DNA from: Flavobacteriales bacterium UBA6165
GTDB taxonomy: Bacteria > Bacteroidota > Bacteroidia > Flavobacteriales_D > Crocinitomicaceae
Direction: 5' to 3'
Assembly (NCBI GenBank): GCA_002422285.1
Contig: DIUF01000058.1
Coordinates: 1 to 53,097 of the forward strand
DNA: 53,097 nucleotides
Shown here: positions 7,961-17,249 of the stretch, in pieces
Position numbering within the stretch: the stretch's first letter is position 1
Layout of the letters: every line of letters begins with the position of its first letter
Translations under genes and position numbers: made by a program
Notes under the pieces: generated by a model
Databases searched by the model: none
What the model saw: the letters and a program-made list of their open reading frames with translations, nothing else
Told to the model about the DNA's origin: nothing

Positions 7961-9085
7961 ATGGCTGGCATTTACCTACACATCCCTTTTTGTAAGCAGA
8001 AATGCACGTATTGTGATTTTCATTTTTCTACGACTTTCGAGTCTTATCGAAAAAGTATGATTGACGCGATGTGTTCCGAAATTCGCATAAGAATGAAAGA
8101 TTTTGAAGGATATGTAGGCATCAAAACGATTTATCTTGGAGGGGGAACTCCGAGTTTGTTGAATCAAATCGAATTGACTCAAATAGTTAGTACTCTCCAA
8201 GAAAATATTGAGTTTAACGAAGTTTTGGAGTTTACACTTGAGGCCAACCCTGATGATATTACTGAAGAGCGTTTGTTATTCTGGAAATCATTGGGCGCGA
8301 ATCGATTGAGTATTGGCATTCAGTCGTTTGAGGATGAAGATTTGAAATGGATGAATCGAGCGCACAAGGCAAACGATTCTTTGAATGCCATACTTTTAGC
8401 ACAAAAGCATGGTTTTCAAAACCTGACCATTGATCTCATGTATGGTTTGCCGAATCAGGACTTGGAACGCTGGAATACGCAATTAGAAACAGTTTTGAAA
8501 TTGAATGTGCCTCATATTTCATCATATTGTTTGACCGTTGAAGAGCGAACAGCTTTGAAAAAGTTTGTGGATAACAAACAATTGACAATTCCTGATGAGG
8601 AATTGGTTGCTCAACAATTTGATTTGTTGGTGAGCACCTTCGAGGAGCATGGTTATGAGCATTATGAAATCTCGAATTTTGCAAAGCCTAATGCCTATGC
8701 CATTCACAATTCCAATTATTGGAAAGGTGAGCATTATCTTGGTATCGGCCCATCGGCACATGGCTTCAATGGGTCAGAACGGTACTGGAATGTGGCCAAC
8801 AACACATCATACATCAAATCGATTCTACAGGGTGTGTTACCTCAAACCAAAGAGATTTTAACGCCTCAAAATCAATTTAACGAACAAATTCTAACTGGAT
8901 TACGAACGAAATGGGGTGTTGATTTGGATAAGCTAAAGTCTATTCTTCCATTAGATGAAAAATTTCAGAGTCGGATAGAATTTATGAAATCAACCGGTGT
9001 CTTGGAATGGGTAGACAAGCATTTTAGATTAACTAAACAAGCCAAACTTCAAGCCGATTTTTGGGCTTCTGAGTTGTTTGTTTAG
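7961..9085 (+). CDS. hemW: Radical SAM heme chaperone HemW
   Basis: A 374-residue protein of the HemN-like family that binds heme and an iron-sulfur cluster and is thought to insert heme into respiratory enzymes; it is often misannotated as coproporphyrinogen III oxidase. The radical SAM cluster cysteines are C11, C15 and C18 (CKQKCTYC), followed by YLGGGTPSLL and LEANPDD. The HemW-type HNSNYW and GIGPSAHG motifs lie near residues 255-275. The extra N-terminal extension of true HemN is absent. It diverges from dprA and has no RBS because the promoter box nearly touches the ATG. Confidence 0.93.
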   Translation: MAGIYLHIPFCKQKCTYCDFHFSTTFESYRKSMIDAMCSEIRIRMKDFEGYVGIKTIYLGGGTPSLLNQIELTQIVSTLQENIEFNEVLEFTLEANPDDITEERLLFWKSLGANRLSIGIQSFEDEDLKWMNRAHKANDSLNAILLAQKHGFQNLTIDLMYGLPNQDLERWNTQLETVLKLNVPHISSYCLTVEERTALKKFVDNKQLTIPDEELVAQQFDLLVSTFEEHGYEHYEISNFAKPNAYAIHNSNYWKGEHYLGIGPSAHGFNGSERYWNVANNTSYIKSILQGVLPQTKEILTPQNQFNEQILTGLRTKWGVDLDKLKSILPLDEKFQSRIEFMKSTGVLEWVDKHFRLTKQAKLQADFWASELFV

Positions 9086-9193
9086 CTCAAATTCTCAAGA
9101 GTGACGAGGCCCATGAGTGCTGTCATTCATTTCGGCTGCATGTTAAAAATTTTGTAAATCACAATTAAGCCAAATTGATAACTTAGAATTCGC

Positions 9194-9201
9194 TATTTTT
9201 G
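9194..9201 (+). promoter_or_regulatory. -7 box for tatA
   Basis: TATTTTTG, 24 nt before the ATG at 9226; a TTG at 9175-9177 is 16 nt upstream. The TTG inside the box would give an in-frame upstream start at 9199, which is rejected. Confidence 0.6.
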
Positions 9202-9225
9202 TCGAATAAATTAAAACAAATTGCA

Positions 9226-9396
9226 ATGATATTAGGTGTTTTTGGACCTTGGCAAGTTATACTTATTGTGGCTATTGTACTCTTGTTGTTTGGTGGTAAG
9301 AAAATTCCTGAACTGATGAAGGGTTTAGGTAAAGGCGTAAAAGAATTTAAAGACGCTACCAAAGGCAACGAAGAGGAAAAGTCAACAAACGAGTAA
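9226..9396 (+). CDS. tatA: Sec-independent protein translocase subunit TatA
   Basis: A 56-residue pore subunit of the twin-arginine translocase. One membrane helix (about residues 8-22, VILIVAIVLLLFGG) is followed by the TatA hinge FGGKKIPELMKGLGKGVKEFK and an acidic tail. The ATG at 9226 is preferred over a TTG at 9199 that falls in the promoter. tatC is not in the window. The gene ends at a small hairpin terminator. Confidence 0.93.
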   Translation: MILGVFGPWQVILIVAIVLLLFGGKKIPELMKGLGKGVKEFKDATKGNEEEKSTNE

Positions 9397-9406
9397 TAAT
9401 TCAATT

Positions 9407-9431
9407 AACCCCGAATGGGGTTTAATTTTTG
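9407..9431 (+). terminator. Probable terminator after tatA
   Basis: AACCCC, loop GAAT, GGGGTT, then a T-rich run (TAATTTTTG). The stem is only 6 bp and read-through into the downstream transglycosylase gene is possible. Confidence 0.6.
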
Positions 9432-9432
9432 T

Positions 9433-11178
9433 ATGCATATGCGTCGAATTCTCAGCGTACTTGTTGGTTTTGTAATTTCCTCGATGGTTTGGTCACAGCA
9501 TAACATAAGTGGCCCAGCTGTTGTCTACGAGGATTCTACGTCCACTTCATGTTTTTTGGATGAGTTTGAAGCCAATATGAGACAATTTTATTTGCAGTAT
9601 GCGAGTTTAGATGAATACGAACAAATTCGCCGACAGCTGAATTACGAGCCTGCGCATATTCCGAGTTTCACTACCAAAGAATATTGCCAACGTTTGATGA
9701 AGATGAATGAATACTCTGAATATCCATTTGATTGTCATCCTACTGTAATTGCTGCAATTGAAGATTTTGGTATGCGTAGGCGCAGCACTATTAAGATTGC
9801 ACTTGGCCGCTCTAAGTTGTATTTCGACATGTTTGAAACAATCTTGGATAAGCATGGCCTTCCTCTTGAATTGAAATACTTAGCAGTTGTCGAGAGTATG
9901 TTGCTTCCCAAAGCGAAGTCTAGAGCAGGAGCATTAGGGCTTTGGCAGTTTATGTATGGCACTGGTAAAATGTTTGGCTTGGTCGAGAATTCTTTCTTAG
10001 ATGAACGTATGGACCCTATCAAGGCAACGGAGGCAGCGTGCATGTATCTCAAAAAGTTATATAGTATTTATAACGATTGGAATTTGGCTTTAGCTGCTTA
10101 TAACGCGGGTCCTGGAAACGTGAATAAAGCTATCAGACGTGCCGAAGGTCGTTCAACTTATTGGGAAGTGCGACCATTTCTGCCCAAGGAAACTCAAGAT
10201 TATGTTCCTAGATTTATGGCTATTGCCTATCTTATGGAACATCATGCGATACACAATATTGTGCCTGCAGATGCGAAATTCACATTTTATGATGTAGATA
10301 CAGTCTGTTTGCGAAAAGGTGTTCAAATGCAACGCGTTGAAGCTTTAGTAGGTATTCCAGTACAAGAAATTCAGATGTTGAATCCGGTATATAAAGGGAC
10401 ATACATCCCAAAGACCGAACCGCATCAGTGCATCACCTTGCCTTTAGAAAAAATCGCCTTATTTATTGAATACGAGGAAGATATATATAGGTCTGACAAT
10501 ATTTTTCTCAATGATTCGGAAGCGCTTACAGATAGTTTAGACCTCGTGAACACTAGCGATGTGGTTTATGAAGTCAAATTTCGCTATCACAAAGTGAAAA
10601 AGGGGGAAACGTTGACATCTGTTGCAAAAAAATACGGAACGACGAAATCCGAAATCATGAAGTTAAATGGGATGAGGTCCGAAAAATTGACGGTGGGTAA
10701 AACTATTAAAGTGGAAAGGACGAGTGTTCCAGTAGCAATTCCTCAGACACCTCAAACGAATCCTGAAATTCCAACTGACAACGCTTCTGTTCAAATAGAT
10801 AGTCCTGCGCAAGTTGAATTGAAAACTTTGAGGCATACCGTTAAATCCGGCGAAACGCTTTACGCCATTGCCCAAATTTATAAAGTTACCGTTGATGAAA
10901 TAGTCAAGTGGAATAATTTGCCTTCTACGAATGTTTATGTCGGTCAGGTTTTGGTAATTTATACTGGAGATAAAAATGCAGTGGCGAACAATTCGAATGC
11001 CAACAACAATGCTGCCAGCCAGAGTGCTCCCGCCAAGAAGTATCATACTGTTCAATCGGGTCAAACTTTAGGTGCTATCGCTAAAAAACACGGCACGACT
11101 GTTGCAGCGATTGAGAAGCTTAATCCAGGTATTAAACCGAATAGTTTGAAGGTTGGGCAAAAAGTGAGAGTAAAATAA
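9433..11178 (+). CDS. mltD: Lytic transglycosylase with three LysM domains (MltD-like)
   Basis: A 581-residue exported enzyme that cleaves peptidoglycan glycan strands. A signal peptide (RRILSVLVGFVISSMVWSQ) precedes an SLT domain: catalytic Glu in VVESMLLPKA (about residue 154), then GALGLWQFM and LALAAYNAGPGNV. Three LysM peptidoglycan-binding repeats occupy the C-terminal third, each opening YHKVKKGETL, RHTVKSGETL and YHTVQSGQTL. Start is ATG 9433 or the in-frame ATG 9439; the frame from 9415 lies in the terminator. It is followed after 11 nt by the DUF4837 gene, so the pair is probably an operon. Confidence 0.93.
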   Translation: MHMRRILSVLVGFVISSMVWSQHNISGPAVVYEDSTSTSCFLDEFEANMRQFYLQYASLDEYEQIRRQLNYEPAHIPSFTTKEYCQRLMKMNEYSEYPFDCHPTVIAAIEDFGMRRRSTIKIALGRSKLYFDMFETILDKHGLPLELKYLAVVESMLLPKAKSRAGALGLWQFMYGTGKMFGLVENSFLDERMDPIKATEAACMYLKKLYSIYNDWNLALAAYNAGPGNVNKAIRRAEGRSTYWEVRPFLPKETQDYVPRFMAIAYLMEHHAIHNIVPADAKFTFYDVDTVCLRKGVQMQRVEALVGIPVQEIQMLNPVYKGTYIPKTEPHQCITLPLEKIALFIEYEEDIYRSDNIFLNDSEALTDSLDLVNTSDVVYEVKFRYHKVKKGETLTSVAKKYGTTKSEIMKLNGMRSEKLTVGKTIKVERTSVPVAIPQTPQTNPEIPTDNASVQIDSPAQVELKTLRHTVKSGETLYAIAQIYKVTVDEIVKWNNLPSTNVYVGQVLVIYTGDKNAVANNSNANNNAASQSAPAKKYHTVQSGQTLGAIAKKHGTTVAAIEKLNPGIKPNSLKVGQKVRVK

Positions 11179-11189
11179 TTCGAAGCATT

Positions 11190-12245
11190 ATGATTAAATT
11201 TTTGCCTTTCGCCGTTGTTGTTTTGACATTGGCCTCCTGTTCTGAATTCAATAAAAGACGCAACAATGAAACTTGGGCCACTGGTAAACCGGGTCAGGTT
11301 TTAGTGGTTTGTACAGATGAGCTTTGGCAATCCTCTGAGTTAGATTCTTTCTTCTTTGAAATCTCCCCTGCGGAGGCGCCTTATTATCCTTTTGAATATG
11401 CCTTTAAATTCAATCAGAAGAATGTGGCTGGATTTAATTCGAATTATAAGTCCACAAGAAATATCCTTATTATCGAGAAGCACGATGAAGCCGAATATAC
11501 CCCTGTTAAGGTTAACATCCTTCGAAATAAATGGGTCAAAGGTCAGGTGGTTGTTGAGGTGTTTTTTAATAATGTTAAAGACATAAACAAAATTTCAAAA
11601 GCGGATTTAAATGCCATTACACAAGCTTTTGAAGAAGCTGAGATAGATCGATACGTAAAACATTTTAATAGTAAATCCAATGCGTCGGTGAAGTCTATTC
11701 TTCAAGCGAAATATGGCTTGACTTTCGATTTCCCTGTTGGTGTTGATGTGTTAAATGATGTAGATGATTTTATGCGTTTCGATATTCCCGACCGTTCGCG
11801 TGAAATGCCCTTGGATGGTGGAGCTGATGTGCAAACCTCTAAGGCAAATTTTATTCTGAGCAGTGTTCTGATTTGGCAACAGGATTACACCATGCCAGAG
11901 CAATTGACCATGATGAACTTGTTAGATTTTCAAGACACCATACTCAAAAAATATGCCCCTCATGAGAAAAAAGGAGCTTATTTGGCAACTGAATATGATA
12001 CCCTTGTTTACCCAATTTCTCAAACGCTGCCTATCAATGGAGTAGATATGGTTGAAATAAAAGGGCAATACCGCATTCGTGGTCGCAGCGATGTATTTAT
12101 GGGCGGACCTTTTGTGAGTTATTCTTTTGTGAATCCGAAAACGAACAAAATTGTTACAGTTTTTGGTATGGTTCACGGCCCTAGTGAGCCTTTGTTGACT
12201 TATATCCGCGAACACAAAGCACTTGTACGAACACTTAAGATTTAG
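11190..12245 (+). CDS. DUF4837 family lipoprotein
   Basis: A 351-residue predicted lipoprotein: hydrophobic stretch then the lipobox LASC, with Cys17 as the acylated residue. The region after it (KPGQVLVVCTDELWQS) is the conserved start of the Bacteroidota family DUF4837, whose function is unknown. Lying directly behind a peptidoglycan-cleaving enzyme it may act in envelope maintenance; that is inference from position only. No catalytic motif is visible. Confidence 0.85.
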   Translation: MIKFLPFAVVVLTLASCSEFNKRRNNETWATGKPGQVLVVCTDELWQSSELDSFFFEISPAEAPYYPFEYAFKFNQKNVAGFNSNYKSTRNILIIEKHDEAEYTPVKVNILRNKWVKGQVVVEVFFNNVKDINKISKADLNAITQAFEEAEIDRYVKHFNSKSNASVKSILQAKYGLTFDFPVGVDVLNDVDDFMRFDIPDRSREMPLDGGADVQTSKANFILSSVLIWQQDYTMPEQLTMMNLLDFQDTILKKYAPHEKKGAYLATEYDTLVYPISQTLPINGVDMVEIKGQYRIRGRSDVFMGGPFVSYSFVNPKTNKIVTVFGMVHGPSEPLLTYIREHKALVRTLKI

Positions 12246-12251
12246 TTTTGT

Positions 12252-12259
12252 TATCTTCG
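12252..12259 (+). promoter_or_regulatory. Variant -7 box for the glycosyltransferase pair
   Basis: TATCTTCG, one base off TAnnTTTG, 19 nt before the ATG at 12279. No clear -33 element. Confidence 0.4.
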
Positions 12260-12278
12260 CAGGGTCAATAATTGTTCG

Positions 12279-13049
12279 ATGTCTCACACCCCAATTTCTG
12301 TTGTCATTATCACCTTCAACGAGGAGCGTAATATTGCACGCTGCTTGGCTTCGGTTAAAGATATCGCTGACGACATCGTGGTTGTCGATTCCTTTTCCAC
12401 AGATAGAACGAAAGAAATTTGTCTTGAACATGGCGCTCGATTTGTTGAACATGCTTTTGAAGGTCATATTGAGCAAAAAAACTGGGCAATTACGCAAGCC
12501 AAGTTTCCACATGTTTTGTCTTTAGATGCTGATGAAGCTTTGGATGAACAACTGAAACAATCCATTTTAGCGGTGAAAGAGAATTTCAATCAAGCCGGAT
12601 ATACCATGAACCGCTTGACCAATTATTGTGGACATTGGGTGCGCCATTGTGGTTGGTATCCCGATACTAAATTGAGGCTTTGGGATTCGCGTTGTGGTGC
12701 TTGGGGAGGAGACAATCCGCATGATAAATATGAATTGCACACCCGACAAAATGAAATTGCGCATCTGAAAGGTGATATTTTGCATTACAGTTATTACACG
12801 CTGGATGACCACTACAAACAAGTGGAATATTTCACCACAATTTTGGCTAAAGCGCAACACAAACGCGGTAAAAAAGCACCAGTAATCATGTTGTTTTTGA
12901 GTCCAATTGTGAAATTCATCAAAGATTATTGCATCAAACTCGGATTTTTAGACGGCAAAATGGGTTTTAGGATTTGTCGTATTTCAGCCTATGCCACCTA
13001 TTTGAAATATAAGAAGTTGAGGGCGTTGAATAAAACTGGTCAACTATGA
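12279..13049 (+). CDS. Family 2 glycosyltransferase, WaaE/KdtX-like
   Basis: A 256-residue GT-A glycosyltransferase without membrane segments. ISVVIITFNEERNIARCL opens the nucleotide-sugar fold, VVDSFSTDRT follows, and SLDADE near residue 87 supplies the metal-binding acidic motif. Together with the central WYPDTKLRLW segment and the HYSYYTLDDH block this is typical of the WaaE/KdtX subgroup that adds glucose to the LPS inner core. Its stop overlaps the next start (ATGA), so it is coupled to a heptosyltransferase-family gene, which supports a core-LPS role. Confidence 0.88.
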   Translation: MSHTPISVVIITFNEERNIARCLASVKDIADDIVVVDSFSTDRTKEICLEHGARFVEHAFEGHIEQKNWAITQAKFPHVLSLDADEALDEQLKQSILAVKENFNQAGYTMNRLTNYCGHWVRHCGWYPDTKLRLWDSRCGAWGGDNPHDKYELHTRQNEIAHLKGDILHYSYYTLDDHYKQVEYFTTILAKAQHKRGKKAPVIMLFLSPIVKFIKDYCIKLGFLDGKMGFRICRISAYATYLKYKKLRALNKTGQL

Positions 13050-14050
13050 TTGGAATTGATTTGAACAAGCAAACCATCCTTATTTCCCGTACCGACAGCA
13101 TCGGAGATGTTTGTTTGACCCTGCCCATTTGTGCTGCTTTAAAACAAAAATTCCCATCGGCGCGTATTGTGTTTTTAGGAAAATCATATACCCAAGCCAT
13201 CATTGAAAGTTGTCCTGCAGTGGATGAATTTTTGAATTGGGATGCATGGAACAAACTTTCTGATGAAGCTTTGACACAAAGTTTCATAGAAGCAAATCTG
13301 GATACCATTCTTCACGTTTTCCCGAATAAGCGTATCGCCAAAGCAGCGTGGAAAGCCAAAGTTCCGCAGCGTATCGGTACAAGTCATCGCTTATTTCATT
13401 GGTTTACTTGCAATCAAAAAGTGAATTTTACCAGAAAACGTTCTCCACTTCATGAGGCTCAACTCAATTTCGAATTGCTGAAACCGTTTGATATTCCAGT
13501 TCCAGAATTAGACATGCTAAAATCCATTCACTTGCTTCATGTTGAGGGCGAACTACCACATTTTTTAAAGAACCAATTACGGTTGTCTAAAACAGTTATC
13601 TTGCATCCTAAATCTCAAGGCAGCGCTGTAGAATGGGGTCTGGACAATTTCTTGAAACTCGCCCACGAACTCCTAAATTTGGATTATCAGGTTATTTTTA
13701 CAGGAACAGAATCCGAGGGGCTTCAATTCCGTGAACGTTTGCCAGAGCATCCCAATTTGATTGACACAACGGGTAGATTGACCTTACACGAATTGATTGT
13801 TCTCATCGCCAATTGTGAAACCTTGGTGGCTGCCTCCACAGGTCCTCTGCACATTGCAGGTTTGTTGGATAAAAAAGCCATCGGATTATTTTCTCCCCGC
13901 CGACCTATTCATCCCGGTCGCTGGATGCCACTGGGCACAAAAAGTCAGGCCTTGGTGTATGACGAAAATTGCCAGAAGTGTAGCAAAGGTGAGTTTTGTA
14001 AGTGTATTGAGGAGATTGGAGTGGAGAGAGTAGTGGAGGTACTCAAATAG
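13046..14050 (+). CDS. Family 9 glycosyltransferase (heptosyltransferase-like)
   Basis: A 334-residue GT-B enzyme of the family that adds heptoses to the LPS core. The N-terminal half has LISRTDSIGDVCLTLPI and IVFLGKSYTQAIIE; the C-terminal half has VILHPKSQGSAVEWGL and the donor-binding ASTGPLHIAGLL, then GLFSPRRPIHPGRW. A short cysteine-rich tail (CQKCSKGEFCKC) ends the protein, a common end in this family. ATGA overlap with the preceding glycosyltransferase marks a two-gene operon. The exact sugar cannot be told. Confidence 0.9.
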   Translation: MIGIDLNKQTILISRTDSIGDVCLTLPICAALKQKFPSARIVFLGKSYTQAIIESCPAVDEFLNWDAWNKLSDEALTQSFIEANLDTILHVFPNKRIAKAAWKAKVPQRIGTSHRLFHWFTCNQKVNFTRKRSPLHEAQLNFELLKPFDIPVPELDMLKSIHLLHVEGELPHFLKNQLRLSKTVILHPKSQGSAVEWGLDNFLKLAHELLNLDYQVIFTGTESEGLQFRERLPEHPNLIDTTGRLTLHELIVLIANCETLVAASTGPLHIAGLLDKKAIGLFSPRRPIHPGRWMPLGTKSQALVYDENCQKCSKGEFCKCIEEIGVERVVEVLK

Positions 14051-14068
14051 CCAAAATCAATTTTGAAT

Positions 14069-14779
14069 CTACGCAATATTCGTAAACACCTGCTGGATAT
14101 CGTCGTCGTCTTCGATTTTATCGAGGAGTTTTTCGATGTCGGTGAGTTGGTCGTCGCTGAATTCAACTGGTGATGTGGCGATGCGTTGTAGGTTTGATTT
14201 TGCCACTTCTATACCTTTGTCTTCTAATGCTTTCGCAAGCGTACCGAAATCTGTGTAGTCGCCATAAACAAAGACTTGATCTTCTATTTGTTCGATAGAT
14301 TCTAGTCCGGCATCAATCAATTCAAACTCCAATTCTTCGATATCGATGGTGTCTGTTTTATCAAATTGAAACACGGCTTTTCTGGAGAACATAAATTCCA
14401 ATGAGCCATTGGGCACAACAGCACCGCCGCTTTTGTTGAAGTAAGATTTTACGTTGGCAACGGTACGCGTCGGGTTATCTGTTGCACATTCCACATACAC
14501 CAAAACCCCGTGTGGTCCTTTTCCTTCGTAAACAATCTCAGAAAAGTCAGCAACATCCTTGGCATGAGCACGCTTAATTGCAGCCTCAATGTTGTCTTTT
14601 GGCATGTTTTGGGCTTTCGCGTTTTGAATGGCCGTGCGCAATTTAGCATTGGTTGATGGGTCGGTTCCACTTTCTTTGGCTGCCATAGTGATGGCTTTTC
14701 CTAATTTTGGAAACACTTTCGACATTTTGTCCCAACGTTTTTCTTTTGCCGCTCTGCGATATTCAAATGCTCTTCCCAT
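14069..14779 (-). CDS. yebC: YebC/PmpR family protein
   Basis: A 236-residue protein of the YebC/TACO1 family, known as a DNA-binding regulator in some bacteria and as a translation factor relieving ribosome stalls at proline stretches. MGRAFEYRRAAKEKRWDKMSK and KLRTAIQNAKAQNMPKDNIEAAIKRA are hallmark segments. The ATG at 14779 is 20 nt after a promoter box; the longer frame to 14875 is rejected. It converges with the heptosyltransferase gene. Confidence 0.94.
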   Translation of the reverse strand: MGRAFEYRRAAKEKRWDKMSKVFPKLGKAITMAAKESGTDPSTNAKLRTAIQNAKAQNMPKDNIEAAIKRAHAKDVADFSEIVYEGKGPHGVLVYVECATDNPTRTVANVKSYFNKSGGAVVPNGSLEFMFSRKAVFQFDKTDTIDIEELEFELIDAGLESIEQIEDQVFVYGDYTDFGTLAKALEDKGIEVAKSNLQRIATSPVEFSDDQLTDIEKLLDKIEDDDDIQQVFTNIA

Positions 14780-14799
14780 GATATTCTGATTTAGAGGTG

Positions 14800-14807
14800 C
14801 AAAAATA
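14800..14807 (-). promoter_or_regulatory. -7 box of the yebC promoter
   Basis: TATTTTTG on the minus strand, with TTG 21 nt further upstream as -33 element. Fixes the yebC start at 14779. Confidence 0.65.
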
Positions 14808-14920
14808 GTCTTTTCGAAAAACGAAGCGCAAGTTGCTTGAATTGAATTTTGAGTATTTCTAATAAAAGTGCCCAATAATTCCCAAATTTGTGCGTTTTCA
14901 ATTGCGCAAACTCAATTCTT

Positions 14921-17242
14921 ATGATTCGATTCACTCTTGCTCTGATTAATGTAACGATACTTTCGCAATTGGCGTGGTCTCAAATTCCAATGGGAACATG
15001 GCGTCTATTCACGCCCAACAACGATTCACGTGATATTGCTTATATGAATGAAAAGACTTACGTAGCTTTTGAAAATGGACTCTTTGAATATGATGCTGAA
15101 AGTGGTGAAAAATTTTTGTGGACAGCCGCCAATTATTTGTCTGACGTAGGTTTAACAAGTTTGTGTTATGCTCCTGTAAACAATACTTTGGTGGTTGGTT
15201 ATGAAAACGGCAACTTGGATTTGATTACGAATAATGTCATTTTTAATCTCCCTGCTCTTGTTTTAGCGAATATTTTGGGTAATAAGCGTATTAATAAAAT
15301 GACCTATCACGAAGGTTTTGTATATGTTTCAACGGGTATTGGAATCATGAAAATCAATCCTGTGCGCAGGGAGGTTGCCGACACGTATTATCCTTTTTCG
15401 AACACAACTCCAATCTGGGATGTAGCTTTTCATGGCGACACAATATTCGCATTATCCAACAATGGAATTCGTTTCGCAAATAAGAACAGTTTTGCATTAG
15501 CAGATTTTACTCAGTGGCAAACTTATACCAATACGCCCACCCAAATGTCTGGCGGATATCGAAATCTGGTTCTATTTAATAATCAATTGTGGTTACGATA
15601 CAAATCACCGATTACTTCTTATGCCACTGATACTTTGTACAGACGTGTAAATAATCAATTTGAAGTAGTTCCCAATTTTTTGGATTTGGAAATCCACGAC
15701 ATCAGAATCCAGAATAGTAATTTGTTTTTGAGTGCCGATGCTCAGTTGTCAGAATACACCCCAGACCTTCAGTTGGTGGAATTGATTTATCAGTATGATG
15801 AAGGGTCTAATATTGCCCCCAATGGCGCATATAAGCTAGGTTTGGACTATTTTATTGCTGATTTGAAATATGGGTTGGTGAAGGCTAGAAACGCGTTTTC
15901 TCATCAAAAGCTTGGTTTTGAAGCCCCACATCGAAATAGCTTTTTCGCCCTTGATAATAAAAGCGGATTTTTATTGGTTGCTGGAGGTGGTTTATCTGGA
16001 TTCAATCAGAGTTTTAATACCTCTGGTGTATACATGTTTCAAAACGAAGCTTGGACTTATATCAATGCAAGCAATGCACTTGAAATGACCCAAAATACTT
16101 GGGACGTAATTTCTGTTAGTATTGATCCAAATGACGCCAATCATTTTGCATTTGGTAGCTATTCGGGTCGACCTTTATTTGAAGTTCGTGATGGAAAAAC
16201 GATTGATGCTTTTTATGATGGAAATAATTCGCCTTTGGAGTTGACGACACTCGGCAACAATGCCTACAATGTGGCCGAACTTTTTTACGACGACAATTCC
16301 AATTTGTGGCTCGCTCAGTCCTACACCAATTTTCCGCTAAAAGTGCTTACCAAAGATGGCGTTTTCTTTCAATATGATCTCGGTCCAGACCCGCGTTCTA
16401 AAGTTATCAACGATTTACGCATTGACTTCAACGGATACAAATGGATGGCCACGCAGAGTGGTGGTTTGGTCGTTTTTGATGATAATGAAACACTAGCGGA
16501 TATGTCTGATGACCAATTTAAGGTCTTGAAAGAGGGCGTTGGTTTGGGAAATTTGCCTAGTAATGTGGTTACAACTGTTTGTGTGGATTTTAATAACGAT
16601 ATCTGGATTGGAACGGATAAAGGTTTGGTGGTTTATTACAACAGTTCTCGAATTTTTTCATCAAACAATATCGATGCACAACCCATTTTGATTGAATTTG
16701 AGGAGGAAATAGAACGCTTATTGGGGAGCACAGCAATCACAAAAATTGTTATCGATGGTGGTAACAGAAAATGGGTGGCGACTGAATCTGCTGGAGTTAT
16801 TTTGTTCTCGAACGATGGTCGTCAAGAGGTTTACAATTTCAACACCTCTAATAGCCCATTGATGTCGAATTTTATCAGAGACATCGCTATTAATGAGCGC
16901 ACAGGAGAAGTGTTTTTTGTTACCGAAAGGGGCTTGCAGTCTTTTCGCAGTGATGCATCTACTTCGGATTTTGAATACAGCGATGTACAGGTTTTCCCAA
17001 ACCCATTCCGTCCAGATTTTAACGGAGTTGTTACCATTCAAGGCATTGCCTATGAATCTGAAGTGCGTGTAACTGATGCTGCTGGTAATTTGGTTTATAA
17101 AACAATGTCGAATGGCGGTACAGCTACATGGAATGGCCAACTGATGAACGGTGAACGCGCAGCCTCGGGGGTGTATATGATTTGGACAGCTCCCATCAAT
17201 GCCAAAGGAAGGTATGTTGGTAAATTTGTTATGATCAACTGA
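14921..17242 (+). CDS. porZ: PorZ-like type IX secretion protein
   Basis: A 773-residue exported protein, very close in length to PorZ of Porphyromonas (about 776), a component of the type IX secretion attachment complex that delivers A-LPS. After a signal peptide (MIRFTLALINVTILSQLAWSQ) comes GTWRLFTPNNDSRDIAY, typical of the PorZ N-terminal beta-propeller; regulator-propeller repeats follow (WMATQSGGLVVFDD, IWIGTDKGLVVY, KWVATESAGVILF). The last 85 residues form a sorting-type C-terminal domain (VQVFPNPFRPDF, ASGVYMIW, GKFVMIN). It sits directly upstream of recO. Identification rests on architecture and segments, so another propeller protein remains possible. Confidence 0.82.
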   Translation: MIRFTLALINVTILSQLAWSQIPMGTWRLFTPNNDSRDIAYMNEKTYVAFENGLFEYDAESGEKFLWTAANYLSDVGLTSLCYAPVNNTLVVGYENGNLDLITNNVIFNLPALVLANILGNKRINKMTYHEGFVYVSTGIGIMKINPVRREVADTYYPFSNTTPIWDVAFHGDTIFALSNNGIRFANKNSFALADFTQWQTYTNTPTQMSGGYRNLVLFNNQLWLRYKSPITSYATDTLYRRVNNQFEVVPNFLDLEIHDIRIQNSNLFLSADAQLSEYTPDLQLVELIYQYDEGSNIAPNGAYKLGLDYFIADLKYGLVKARNAFSHQKLGFEAPHRNSFFALDNKSGFLLVAGGGLSGFNQSFNTSGVYMFQNEAWTYINASNALEMTQNTWDVISVSIDPNDANHFAFGSYSGRPLFEVRDGKTIDAFYDGNNSPLELTTLGNNAYNVAELFYDDNSNLWLAQSYTNFPLKVLTKDGVFFQYDLGPDPRSKVINDLRIDFNGYKWMATQSGGLVVFDDNETLADMSDDQFKVLKEGVGLGNLPSNVVTTVCVDFNNDIWIGTDKGLVVYYNSSRIFSSNNIDAQPILIEFEEEIERLLGSTAITKIVIDGGNRKWVATESAGVILFSNDGRQEVYNFNTSNSPLMSNFIRDIAINERTGEVFFVTERGLQSFRSDASTSDFEYSDVQVFPNPFRPDFNGVVTIQGIAYESEVRVTDAAGNLVYKTMSNGGTATWNGQLMNGERAASGVYMIWTAPINAKGRYVGKFVMIN

Positions 17243-17249
17243 TTCCATT

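Noticed and set aside
7854..7961. Longer dprA frame starting at 7961
   Set aside because: It overlaps the hemW start codon and contains the dprA promoter box; the added residues are low-complexity and not DprA-like.
9199..9225. TTG start for tatA
   Set aside because: The TTG is the end of the -7 box TATTTTTG; ATG 9226 fits the family.
14780..14875. Longer yebC frame
   Set aside because: It passes through the -7 box at 14800-14807, and YebC proteins begin MGRAFEYRR.
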